Assembly (NCBI GenBank): GCA_937894465.1 | Contig: CALCRE010000021.1 | Span: 1-7,257, forward strand | Direction of reading: 5' to 3' | Length of the DNA: 7,257 nucleotides | From: an uncultured Clostridia bacterium | GTDB taxonomy: Bacteria > Bacillota > Clostridia > JAAYHZ01 | Shown: positions 1-6,191 of the stretch, piece by piece | Layout: each line of letters begins with the position of its first letter | Position numbering within the stretch: position 1 is the stretch's first letter | Made by a program: the position numbers and the translations under genes | The notes under the pieces: model-generated | Databases searched by the model: none | The model's input: only the letters and a program-made list of their open reading frames with translations | What the model was told of the DNA's origin: nothing

Positions 1-2
1 AA

Positions 3-257
3 GTATCTAGGGAAGGAAGTAAATTGATCATGACACTAGCAGAACAACTAAGGCAAGAAGGATTTCAAGAAAGATTTCAAGAAGGATTTCAAGAAGGCCA
101 GTTAGAGGCAACAATAAAAATTGTGAAGAACGCTTTTTCCACGAACATGAAACAGGATCAAATCATGACGCTTACCGGACTGACCAGGGAGGAGTTAGAA
201 GGAATTAAGAATGTGCATCTTATGGAAGCGAGAGAAACTCCCGTTTTTTCGGTATAA
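3..257 (+). CDS. Rpn-family (YhgA-like) recombination-promoting nuclease/putative transposase, C-terminal part only
   Basis: The frame is open to the left edge, so this is the tail of a longer gene. A TTG at 24 and an ATG at 30 exist but are probably internal codons. The readable tail is about 84 residues. It has the pattern seen at the C-terminus of Rpn/YhgA proteins: an MTLAEQLRQEG segment, then short G/R-F-Q-E repeats forming a charged helix, then a small helical module with a TGLTREELEGIK motif. Rpn proteins carry an N-terminal PD-(D/E)XK nuclease domain and have been linked to RecA-independent recombination in E. coli. That catalytic domain lies outside the window, so activity cannot be judged. 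It is the only plus-strand gene and converges on the minus-strand genes. The family call rests on the tail alone. Confidence 0.6.
   Translation, partial: VSREGSKLIMTLAEQLRQEGFQERFQEGFQEGQLEATIKIVKNAFSTNMKQDQIMTLTGLTREELEGIKNVHLMEARETPVFSV
61..96 (+). repeat. Three tandem 12-bp repeats coding for (G/R)FQE units
   Basis: The unit GATTTCAAGAAG occurs three times head to tail (61-72, 73-84, 85-96). The only difference is a final A in the first copy. Each unit is four codons, so copy-number change would keep the frame and only lengthen or shorten the charged helix. Such Q-E-G repeats are common in the tails of Rpn-family proteins. Confidence 0.85.
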
Positions 258-280
258 TTGTCCCTCTCTCTCCCATGTTT

Positions 281-339
281 TCTTTTTTTATACTCTTCAA
301 CACCAATAGACGGAACCCCAAGTTGCATCCTCCGTAGCT
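281..339 (-). pseudogene. Remnant of the 3' end of a second murK/NagK-type kinase gene, frameshifted
   Basis: Positions 285-339 align with 3207-3262, the last codons of the intact murK in this window. By hand count there are 45 identities over 55 aligned bases with one single-base gap, including a perfect 15-base run (306-320 against 3229-3243). On the minus strand it reads ATEDATWGSVY, matching MKDAAWGSVY of murK. A one-base deletion then breaks the frame. Correcting it gives LVLKSIKK against LALDSIKR. No similarity is visible beyond about 340, so the 5' nine-tenths of the gene is gone. It lies directly downstream of the citrate-synthase-like gene. A diverged paralogue lost by deletion is the simplest reading. 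Confidence 0.75.
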
Positions 340-386
340 ATTCACATTATATACTTAAAACATAACCGATTCTCTTCCCGATTTTC

Positions 387-1760
387 TCATTCCAAAAAAT
401 TTGGATCTAACAAGAGAATCATTTCCTCCATTTCTTCGTCCGACATAATAGTGGATCGCCCTTCCTCATATTGCTTATCAATCTCTTCTTTCATTTTTAT
501 CACCAACAGATCTTTTTTATTGATTGCTTTCCCTTGTTCGGACAGGTTGTAATAGGAATTAATCCAATGAGCGATTCCGGCCAATCCTGAACTCTGCCCC
601 ACAGCAACTCGAGGAGGTTTGTTCAGAATTAAGCCCGTGTTAAATATGTTGTAGATTTCTTCATCTTTTAACAACCCGTCTGCATGAATCCCCGCCCTGG
701 TAACATTAAAATCATTTCCTACAAAAGGTGTCTGCGGCGGAATTTCGTATCCCATTTCATTTTTAAAGTAGTCGGCGATCTCCGTGATTACCGAAAGATT
801 CATACCGTTAGGATCTCCTCTGAGACTTGTGTATTCAATAGTCATAGCCTCCAAAGGACAATTGCCGGTTCTTTCTCCGATTCCCAACAAGGAACAATTC
901 ACCGAAGAAGCTCCATAAAGCCAAGCGGTCGTTGAATTGTTCACCGCTTTATAAAAGTCATTATGTCCATGCCACTCTAATAGTTCGGACGGAAAACCTG
1001 CATAATGCCACAATCCGTAAATAATACCCGGTATACTTCTAGGTAGCGCCACACCCGGGAAGGATACACCATAACCCATAGTATCACATGCACGGATTTT
1101 TATGGGAATCTTTGATTCGTCCATTAATTTTTTCAATTCAGTGGCAAAAGGTACCACAAAGCCGTAAAAGTCTGCGCGAGTTATATCTTCAAAGTGGCAA
1201 CGAGGGCGAATTCCGTAATCCAAAGCCATTTTAACGATAGAAAGATATTGATCCATCGCTTGTTTACGAGTCATGTTCAACTTTTTGAAAATATGATAAT
1301 CCGAGCAACTCACCAATATACCCGTCTCATCCAGGTGTAGATTTTTGACCAGTTTAAAATCACTTTCGGTAGCTCGGATCCAGCTGGTTACCTCCGGAAA
1401 TCGATGTCCTCGTTCCTGACACAGCCTAACAGCTTCTTTGTCTTTTTCCGTATAAACGAAAAATTCACTTTGTCTTATGACGCCATTTGGTCCGGACAAT
1501 TTATGTATTAAGTCAAATAAGTCAACAATCTGTCTTACGGTAAAAGGTGCCTTGGACTGCTGACCGTCTCTGAAAGTGGTATCGGTAATCCATATTTCAT
1601 CAGGTACATTCATCGGTACGTGCCTGTGATTAAATGCAATCTTCGGTATTCTGTCATATGGGAACAAATCTCTGTATAAGTTAGGTTCAGGCATATCCTG
1701 CAGAGAATATTTATATACCGATTGTTCAATGGTATTGGTCTTTTTACTAAATTCCAGCAT
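387..1760 (-). CDS. Re-citrate synthase-like enzyme of the isopropylmalate/homocitrate synthase (DRE-TIM metallolyase) family
   Basis: This 457-residue protein probably condenses an acyl-CoA, likely acetyl-CoA, with a 2-oxoacid in the cytoplasm. The family's signatures are present in order: TDTTFRDGQQ at 59-68 with the catalytic Arg-Asp pair, EWHGHND at 262-268 with two metal-binding histidines, GIGERTGN at 293-300, and AGIHADG at 356-362. DGQQ instead of the DGEQ usual in isopropylmalate and homocitrate synthases, the roughly 60-residue N-terminal extension, and the lack of a LeuA regulatory domain fit the Re-citrate synthase group known from Clostridium kluyveri. Citrate from oxaloacetate is therefore the best guess, but the 2-oxoacid is not proven. 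The ATG has an AAGGAG site six bases upstream. A 219-bp gap from the preceding gene, holding a possible promoter, suggests separate transcription. No aconitase or isocitrate dehydrogenase gene is in the window. Confidence 0.8.
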   Translation of the reverse strand: MLEFSKKTNTIEQSVYKYSLQDMPEPNLYRDLFPYDRIPKIAFNHRHVPMNVPDEIWITDTTFRDGQQSKAPFTVRQIVDLFDLIHKLSGPNGVIRQSEFFVYTEKDKEAVRLCQERGHRFPEVTSWIRATESDFKLVKNLHLDETGILVSCSDYHIFKKLNMTRKQAMDQYLSIVKMALDYGIRPRCHFEDITRADFYGFVVPFATELKKLMDESKIPIKIRACDTMGYGVSFPGVALPRSIPGIIYGLWHYAGFPSELLEWHGHNDFYKAVNNSTTAWLYGASSVNCSLLGIGERTGNCPLEAMTIEYTSLRGDPNGMNLSVITEIADYFKNEMGYEIPPQTPFVGNDFNVTRAGIHADGLLKDEEIYNIFNTGLILNKPPRVAVGQSSGLAGIAHWINSYYNLSEQGKAINKKDLLVIKMKEEIDKQYEEGRSTIMSDEEMEEMILLLDPNFLE

Positions 1761-1766
1761 ATTGGT

Positions 1767-1772
1767 CTCCTT
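1767..1772 (-). promoter_or_regulatory. Ribosome-binding site of the citrate synthase-like gene
   Basis: On the minus strand AAGGAG stands six bases before the ATG at 1760. This fixes the start, and no competing upstream start has a comparable site. Confidence 0.75.
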
Positions 1773-1789
1773 ACCATTCTCATAGTAAT

Positions 1790-1825
1790 AATGTATACTT
1801 GTATGGGATTATACAGATATACATT
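1790..1825. promoter_or_regulatory. 36-bp nested palindrome over the -10 region, candidate operator
   Basis: The outer arms AATGTATA (1790-1797) and TATACATT (1818-1825) are perfect reverse complements. The inner arms TGTAT (1800-1804) and ATACA (1811-1815) are too, and both pairs share one centre between 1807 and 1808. Thirteen of 18 base pairs are matched. The result is four TGTAT/ATACA half-sites at 1792, 1800, 1811 and 1819, with two on each side. The centre coincides with the predicted -10 hexamer, where a bound dimer or tetramer would block transcription. The regulator is unknown, and none is encoded in the window. Confidence 0.5.
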
Positions 1826-1837
1826 TCAGCGTTCTAA
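1808..1837 (-). promoter_or_regulatory. Candidate promoter of the citrate synthase-like gene
   Basis: On the minus strand a perfect TATAAT (1813-1808) lies about 48 bases before the start codon. The best -35 match is TTAGAA (1837-1832) with an 18-base spacer, which matches the consensus at only three of six positions. The weak -35 would fit a promoter that needs an activator. This is inferred from consensus matching in AT-rich DNA, so chance is possible. Confidence 0.45.
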
Positions 1838-1934
1838 CACTATATGACTGGATAATATCACGTTTTGAAATTTTAATAAATAAATATTACATTCCTGCAT
1901 GATTATTAAGGAGAATTGCGACAATCTAACACTA
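1833..1934. repeat. Two direct copies of TCTAACACTA in the gap upstream of the citrate synthase-like gene
   Basis: The 10-mer TCTAACACTA lies at 1833-1842 and again at 1925-1934, same orientation, 92 bases apart. It reads TAGTGTTAGA on the minus strand. The first copy covers the predicted -35 region and abuts the palindrome. Paired sites for one regulator are possible, but a ten-base repeat in a 219-base AT-rich gap may also be chance. Confidence 0.4.
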
Positions 1935-1979
1935 AAATGAAATTCTATTAGATGACAAAAACCATTTGTCTGATGAGGT

Positions 1980-3182
1980 CTATTCGGATCTACATTCTTC
2001 GTACATCCTTGCCATGGCAATGACCGGATTATGACCAAGGTAATCACGGCAGGGTACGTTATACTGTGTATAGGGTTTTCGTTTTACGTCCTCTTGTTTA
2101 CCTAAACAAGGATGATAAAACTCCCAAATAGTGCCGGTTTCATCAAATTGTTTTGCTGTGGCATCCAATGCTTTTTCAAGCAGCTTTTTGGCGGCATCTT
2201 TCCGATTGTATCCGACACACCCACGGGCAGCCCAGTAAGTCATAGAGTTCCACGTTCCACCTCTCCACAACCGAAGCTCAAACAACGCATCGTCAATTCC
2301 CACAGAACTGATGGGGTGCTCAGTAAAGAACTTGTTTGGATTTAGCAAATGCTTGTCAATAACACGGTTGGCTTGTTCCGGTGTAGCAGCGCCGACAACA
2401 ACCGGCCACATGCCTTCGAATGCCGAATGTTGTTTTGCCGGATCATTGACTGACCAGCTGTCATAAAATAATCCCGTTTTTTGGTCATATAGTTCCTCTT
2501 GAATGAATTTTTGAAGTTGATTTGCTTTATTCGAAAAAGCACTGTCATCTATATGAAGAATTTCAGACCATTTTTCCGCGTACCTGTAGAGTTGATATAC
2601 ATGGCATGTGGCATCAATACAGGCATATTTACCGGCAGCAATCTGATCAAACCGTATACCGTCGTCCACACCGCTTTCCCATTTTTTCTCTAATATGTCC
2701 ATATAATAAAAACCTGAACAATGAGCATTGCGATTGTTTTCAAACCACCGGATTTGTTTTACAAGCGGTTCATAACATTTTACGATCAAATCGGTCTCAT
2801 GGTGGATATCACAATAATCTTGTACCGCTACCGGCCATACCGGTGGGTGTCCGTATTTCTCACTCCACCGCACCTTTTCGCCGCCCATCCAAATTGTTCC
2901 GGGTAAAAAGCCATCCGGTTGTTGTATCGCCAAATTATTTAATATTTGCTCTTTCGCATGCAAAGGTTCACTCGGGATACTGTCAAAGACTTGATGCACA
3001 ATGTCCCAATGTCCGAAAGCCGGGCGATAACAGTATCCCGGTCCTATTTCTTCCCATGAATAAGAAAATGGGAAAACAACAGGATGTATAGATTTTGCAT
3101 GAAGTTCAGCGGTATAAAGCAACATGGCTTTCCAATTTTCTTTTCCTAATCTTGTCACTTCCGCTTTTAGGTTTTCCAACAT
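1980..3182 (-). CDS. (alpha/alpha)6-barrel glycoside hydrolase, GH63 / mannosylglycerate hydrolase-like (MGH1-type), substrate unknown
   Basis: This 400-residue protein has no signal peptide, so it should act in the cytoplasm on an imported sugar. Motifs match the inverting clan GH-G hydrolases (GH63, GH37). PDGFLPG lies at 89-95. WESGVDDG at 168-175 corresponds to the WESGMDNS loop that carries the catalytic acid, here probably Asp173. WRGGTWNSMTYW lies at 306-317. IWEFYHP at 352-358 holds Glu354, the likely general base. The length matches bacterial mannosylglycerate and glucosylglycerate hydrolases (about 420-450) better than the much larger eukaryotic glucosidase I. The ATG has GGGAGGG six bases upstream and starts 19 bases after the murK stop, so it belongs to the murQ-murK block. 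Family members cleave alpha-glucosides or alpha-mannosides. A link to amino-sugar substrates is inferred only from position. Confidence 0.75.
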   Translation of the reverse strand: MLENLKAEVTRLGKENWKAMLLYTAELHAKSIHPVVFPFSYSWEEIGPGYCYRPAFGHWDIVHQVFDSIPSEPLHAKEQILNNLAIQQPDGFLPGTIWMGGEKVRWSEKYGHPPVWPVAVQDYCDIHHETDLIVKCYEPLVKQIRWFENNRNAHCSGFYYMDILEKKWESGVDDGIRFDQIAAGKYACIDATCHVYQLYRYAEKWSEILHIDDSAFSNKANQLQKFIQEELYDQKTGLFYDSWSVNDPAKQHSAFEGMWPVVVGAATPEQANRVIDKHLLNPNKFFTEHPISSVGIDDALFELRLWRGGTWNSMTYWAARGCVGYNRKDAAKKLLEKALDATAKQFDETGTIWEFYHPCLGKQEDVKRKPYTQYNVPCRDYLGHNPVIAMARMYEECRSE

Positions 3183-3201
3183 AATGGTCCCTCCCGCAAT
3201 A

Positions 3202-4122
3202 TTATCTTTTTATACTATCCAATGCCAGATAGACGGAACCCCAGGCTGCGTCCTTCATGGCTTGTGTCACAGAACTTTTGGGGTAATTTTTATGGATCAA
3301 CCGTGTAAATTCATCCATAACCACCCGGCTGTTTTTTAACACACCACCATTTAGCACCACCGTAAACTCATTCTCTGATAAAGAAAGCTTGTCGATGACC
3401 GCTTTGCACATATAATATAAGTCAGATGCTGCATTTTCCAATATAGCTCTTGCAGCATTATCATTTTCGTCGCAAGCCATGTCCGCTACATGGGACAATC
3501 CGGCCAACGCAGACTTATCCCTATAATCTGCATATACAACGGAAACCAGTTCTTCAACGGTTTTCACCCCGGTAAGAGATAGCATTTTTTCTGTCATAAG
3601 GGTAGGTTGTGCCCGTCCGTCATGACTTTTTAATATTTCACTTAATACGGATATGGCGATTGCGTAAGCGCTTCCTTCATCGGAAAACAAGTGTCCCCAT
3701 CCTCCTACACGATGAAAATCCCCTGCACGGTTTTTACCACAACAAATGGATCCGGTTCCGGCAGTTATAGACACACCGGGCTTGTTTTCAAGATTAGCAT
3801 ACAACGCGATCACAGCATCATTTTGCACAATGACATTGTTACATCCGGTTACTTTCCTCAAAAACTCTTTAAAGAACAAAACATTATCCCGGTCCACCAC
3901 CCCGGCTGATCCGATGGCTACAGCAACGACCTCCATATCCTTAGGAGCTTTTTCCTTGGATGCACGGAACAACTCATTCAAATTATTCCCCACAACTTCA
4001 CGTGTGGATGCGCATATATTGGACAGTCCTCCGGTTTGCTCAACTAGAACATTGCCATTTAAGTCCGTCAATCGAAGAAGGGTTTTGGTACCTCCTCCGT
4101 CAATTCCCATGACACACTTCAA
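3202..4122 (-). CDS. murK: N-acetylmuramic acid / N-acetylglucosamine kinase (BadF/BadG/BcrA/BcrD ATPase family)
   Basis: This kinase of about 306 residues has the actin/hexokinase-like ATPase fold. Visible motifs are the phosphate-1 loop GIDGGGTKT (6-14), Asn-Asp at 101-102 with the likely catalytic Asp102, the phosphate-2 loop TAGTGSICCG (120-129), GGWGHLFSDEGSAY (140-153), and the adenosine-site LNGGVLKN (257-264). With MurQ next door the natural reading is MurK, which phosphorylates MurNAc and GlcNAc at the 6-OH in clostridia. A plain GlcNAc kinase cannot be excluded. No ATG fits: two adjacent TTG codons lie at 4125 and 4122. The second is seven bases after AGGTG and gives the family-typical MKCVMGIDGGG, so it is preferred. 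The gene begins a few bases past the murQ stop, with its ribosome site inside the murQ end, so the two are probably translationally coupled. Confidence 0.82.
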   Translation of the reverse strand: MKCVMGIDGGGTKTLLRLTDLNGNVLVEQTGGLSNICASTREVVGNNLNELFRASKEKAPKDMEVVAVAIGSAGVVDRDNVLFFKEFLRKVTGCNNVIVQNDAVIALYANLENKPGVSITAGTGSICCGKNRAGDFHRVGGWGHLFSDEGSAYAIAISVLSEILKSHDGRAQPTLMTEKMLSLTGVKTVEELVSVVYADYRDKSALAGLSHVADMACDENDNAARAILENAASDLYYMCKAVIDKLSLSENEFTVVLNGGVLKNSRVVMDEFTRLIHKNYPKSSVTQAMKDAAWGSVYLALDSIKR

Positions 4123-4128
4123 CAAATG

Positions 4129-5043
4129 TCACCTCGTTTCATTTTCAATGGCCTTGGACACAAATCCGTTGTTTTCCTCCAAGAGCCTTTTAGCTTTTTG
4201 AATGTCATTACCGGTAAGAATGGTCACAATAGTAAGCTTAACGTTGTAATCACACTGGGTCAGCTGCAAAGAAGCGGTTTCTTCATCACAATCGGTGGCT
4301 GACATCACGATTCTCTTTGCACGATCCACCAGTTTCTCATTATTTGGGACCACATCCACCATCAAATTACGGTACACCTTTCCCAGCTTCACCATCACCC
4401 CTGTGGACAACATATTCAATACCATTTTTTGTGCAGAACCTGCTTTCATACGAGTGGAACCTTGGATGGCTTCAGGGCCGGTAACCGGTGCAATCGTGAT
4501 TTGAGCAATCTTCATCATGGGAACATCCGGATTGTTGCATATACCCACAGTCAAAGCTCCTGCATCATTTCCGGCTTTTAACGCGCCTAAAACATAAGGG
4601 GTTCTTCCGCTGGCCGCAATACCCACCACCACATCCTGATCCGTGACTTGCAAAGCTTTTACCGCACCTGCACCACCTTGCTCATTGTCTTCATCACCTT
4701 CAGCGGCATTGAATATGGCACCATTTCCTCCGGCGATGATTCCTTGCACCATTTCAGGCGAAGTACCGTAAGTGGGAGGACATTCACTTGCATCAATAAC
4801 ACCTAGACGGCCACTTGTGCCGGCGCCAAAGTACAACATTCGCCCCCCTTTAGAGAGTCTTTCAGTTGCTTTGTCTATAGCCGGAGCAATTTTGCTCAAA
4901 ACCTTCTCTATGGCCAATGATACTTTTTTATCTTCATTGTTAATCATTCTAACCAATTCCAAAGTAGAACAGGTATCAATGTTCACTGTATCGGGATTAT
5001 TCTGCTCTGTTACTAACAGTGTAAAGTTTTCCTTTTTGTTCAT
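4129..5043 (-). CDS. murQ: N-acetylmuramic acid 6-phosphate etherase
   Basis: MurQ cleaves the lactyl ether of MurNAc-6-P, giving GlcNAc-6-P and D-lactate, in cytoplasmic peptidoglycan-sugar recycling. Numbered from the ATG at 5043, the 304-residue protein has a SIS domain with GAGTSGRLG at 73-81, then IDASECPPT with Glu87, and AAEGDEDN with Glu118. Both glutamates sit at a constant +4 offset from Glu83 and Glu114, recalled as the catalytic residues of the E. coli enzyme. ASGRTPYVLGAL and the C-terminal helical domain also fit. E. coli MurQ is about 298 residues. The frame opens further upstream at a GTG (5073), but that codon abuts the hairpin and lacks a ribosome site, while the ATG has AGAGG five bases before it. 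No nagA or nagB is in the window to process the product. Confidence 0.95.
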   Translation of the reverse strand: MNKKENFTLLVTEQNNPDTVNIDTCSTLELVRMINNEDKKVSLAIEKVLSKIAPAIDKATERLSKGGRMLYFGAGTSGRLGVIDASECPPTYGTSPEMVQGIIAGGNGAIFNAAEGDEDNEQGGAGAVKALQVTDQDVVVGIAASGRTPYVLGALKAGNDAGALTVGICNNPDVPMMKIAQITIAPVTGPEAIQGSTRMKAGSAQKMVLNMLSTGVMVKLGKVYRNLMVDVVPNNEKLVDRAKRIVMSATDCDEETASLQLTQCDYNVKLTIVTILTGNDIQKAKRLLEENNGFVSKAIENETR

Positions 5044-5048
5044 TCGAT

Positions 5049-5053
5049 CCTCT
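5049..5053 (-). promoter_or_regulatory. Ribosome-binding site deciding the murQ start
   Basis: AGAGG on the minus strand lies five bases before the ATG at 5043. It supports this start over the in-frame GTG at 5073, which would add ten lysine-rich residues not typical of MurQ. Confidence 0.65.
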
Positions 5054-5073
5054 TTCATTTTTTCTTTATACAC

Positions 5074-5101
5074 AAAAGGAAGGATAAAAATCCTTCCTTT
5101 T
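5074..5101 (-). terminator. Hairpin between kdgK and murQ, probable terminator or attenuator
   Basis: AAAAGGAAGGA (5074-5084) and TCCTTCCTTTT (5091-5101) form a perfect 11-bp stem with a six-base loop. Read on the minus strand, the stable core is GGAAGGA/UCCUUCC, preceded by AAAA and followed by UUUUGUGU, which resembles a short intrinsic terminator. It lies 20 bases after the kdgK stop and about 30 bases before the murQ start. No room or good promoter is seen between them, so read-through must feed murQ, and partial termination or mRNA stabilisation is the likely role. Confidence 0.65.
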
Positions 5102-5120
5102 GACTTATAAACAAAATCTC

Positions 5121-6152
5121 TTATCTTTGTACCCTACCGGAAGCATCTCCACCCATCAACTTTGTAACTTCGTCTACTGTTACTCTGTTGGGGTCACCGT
5201 TAATAGAATGCTTCAAGCAGCTGGCTGCTACGGCGAATTCCAATGCGTCCTTATGGTTGTCAAAATTGTTCAATCCGTAGATTAGTCCACCGGAGAATGA
5301 ATCCCCTCCGCCGACACGGTCAACGATATCGGTGATTTCATATTTTTTGCTCAAGTAAAAGTTGTTTCTGTCATTCAAGCAAGCAGACCATCCGTTATGA
5401 TCAGCGCTTTTGCTTTCCCTTAATGTGATACCGATCAACTTGATGTTAGGATATTGTGCCAGAACCTTGTTGGACAATTCTTCATACTTAGATGTATCCA
5501 ATTCACCGCTCTCTACGTCTGTATCAATGGAAATACCCAAAGATTTCTGACAATCCTCTTCATTAGCAATCGCTACATCAACATACTTAACCAATTCCGG
5601 CATCACTTCCGTTGCTTTCTTACCGAACTTCCACAAATTCTTTCTGAAGTTAAAGTCACAGGATACCGTCAAGCCCAATTCCTTTGCAGCTTTAACAGCT
5701 TCAAGGGACAAATCCGTTGCCGATTGGCTGATTGCAGGTGTGATCCCGGTAATATGGAACCAAGATGCACCGTCAAAAACTTTTTTCCAATCAATGTCGC
5801 CCGGTTTGGCCAAAGCAATGGCGGAGTAAGCACGGTCATAAACAACTTTCGAAGCACGTTGATTCGCGCCGCTTTCCAAGTAGTAAATTCCCATTCTACC
5901 GTCGCCTCTGACAATCTTCGTTGTGTCCACTCCGAAATATCTCAAATCTTTGATACAAGCTTCAGCTATATCGTTCTTCGGCAGTACTGTAACAAATGCT
6001 ACATCCTGTCCGTAATTTGCCAATGAAACGGCTACGTTTGCTTCCCCGCCGCCAAAAGTGGCTTCAAGGACGGGTGATTGGAAAAAACGCTCGAATCCAG
6101 GTGATTTCAGCCGTAACATGATTTCACCGAATGTAACAAATTTTTTACCCAT
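5121..6152 (-). CDS. kdgK: 2-dehydro-3-deoxygluconate kinase (PfkB family)
   Basis: KdgK phosphorylates 2-keto-3-deoxygluconate with ATP to KDPG, the substrate of the aldolase encoded just upstream. The 343-residue protein carries the PfkB signatures: GGGEANVAVSLANYG at 34-48 (sugar-binding glycine-rich segment), DFNFRKNLW at 166-174, NEED at 197-200, and DRVGGGDSFSGG at 278-289, which holds the anion hole and the catalytic base Asp284. The GRMGIYYLE and YDRAYSAIA segments (85-93, 105-113) are characteristic of KDG kinases rather than fructokinases. The C-terminal GDASGRVQR resembles the endings of clostridial KdgK proteins. The start is fixed by AAGGAGG six bases before the ATG. The gene follows eda by 39 bases, as expected for one operon. 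A related ketodeoxy-sugar kinase is the only serious alternative. Confidence 0.9.
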   Translation of the reverse strand: MGKKFVTFGEIMLRLKSPGFERFFQSPVLEATFGGGEANVAVSLANYGQDVAFVTVLPKNDIAEACIKDLRYFGVDTTKIVRGDGRMGIYYLESGANQRASKVVYDRAYSAIALAKPGDIDWKKVFDGASWFHITGITPAISQSATDLSLEAVKAAKELGLTVSCDFNFRKNLWKFGKKATEVMPELVKYVDVAIANEEDCQKSLGISIDTDVESGELDTSKYEELSNKVLAQYPNIKLIGITLRESKSADHNGWSACLNDRNNFYLSKKYEITDIVDRVGGGDSFSGGLIYGLNNFDNHKDALEFAVAASCLKHSINGDPNRVTVDEVTKLMGGDASGRVQR

Positions 6153-6158
6153 TGTAAT

Positions 6159-6165
6159 CCTCCTT
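6159..6165 (-). promoter_or_regulatory. Strong ribosome-binding site of kdgK
   Basis: AAGGAGG on the minus strand, six bases before the ATG at 6152, is a near-perfect anti-16S match and implies high translation within the operon. Confidence 0.75.
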
Positions 6166-6191
6166 GTTTAAACTATATTTTTAAATCCTAT

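Noticed and set aside
225..277. GAGAGA / TCTCTC arms after the Rpn-type gene considered as a terminator hairpin
   Set aside because: The arms are short, low complexity and more than 30 bases apart; no clear terminator is visible for either convergent gene.
1825..1845. Possible CcpA cre site around AGAACGCTGAAA
   Set aside because: Compared with the TGNAARCGNWWWCA pattern it mismatches at four defined positions in the better orientation.
1954..1970. Small inverted repeat GACAAA / TTTGTC after the hydrolase stop, considered as a terminator
   Set aside because: The stem is only 6 bp and no U-run follows on the minus strand. A weak structure is possible but not supported as a terminator.
1826..2047. 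73-codon minus-strand frame running from the hydrolase 3' end into the gap
   Set aside because: It overlaps the hydrolase C-terminus in another frame, has no family resemblance and no convincing ribosome site; treated as a shadow.
2522..3091. 189-codon plus-strand open frame opposite the glycoside hydrolase
   Set aside because: It is antisense to a clearly recognised gene and encodes low-complexity, unfamiliar sequence, as expected of an accidental frame.
5044..5073. Extended murQ start at GTG 5073
   Set aside because: No ribosome site precedes it, it abuts the hairpin stem, and the added residues are not typical of MurQ; the ATG at 5043 has AGAGG at good spacing.
5454..6026. 190-codon plus-strand open frame opposite kdgK
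   Set aside because: It lies entirely antisense to kdgK, whose motifs are unambiguous; no independent coding evidence.
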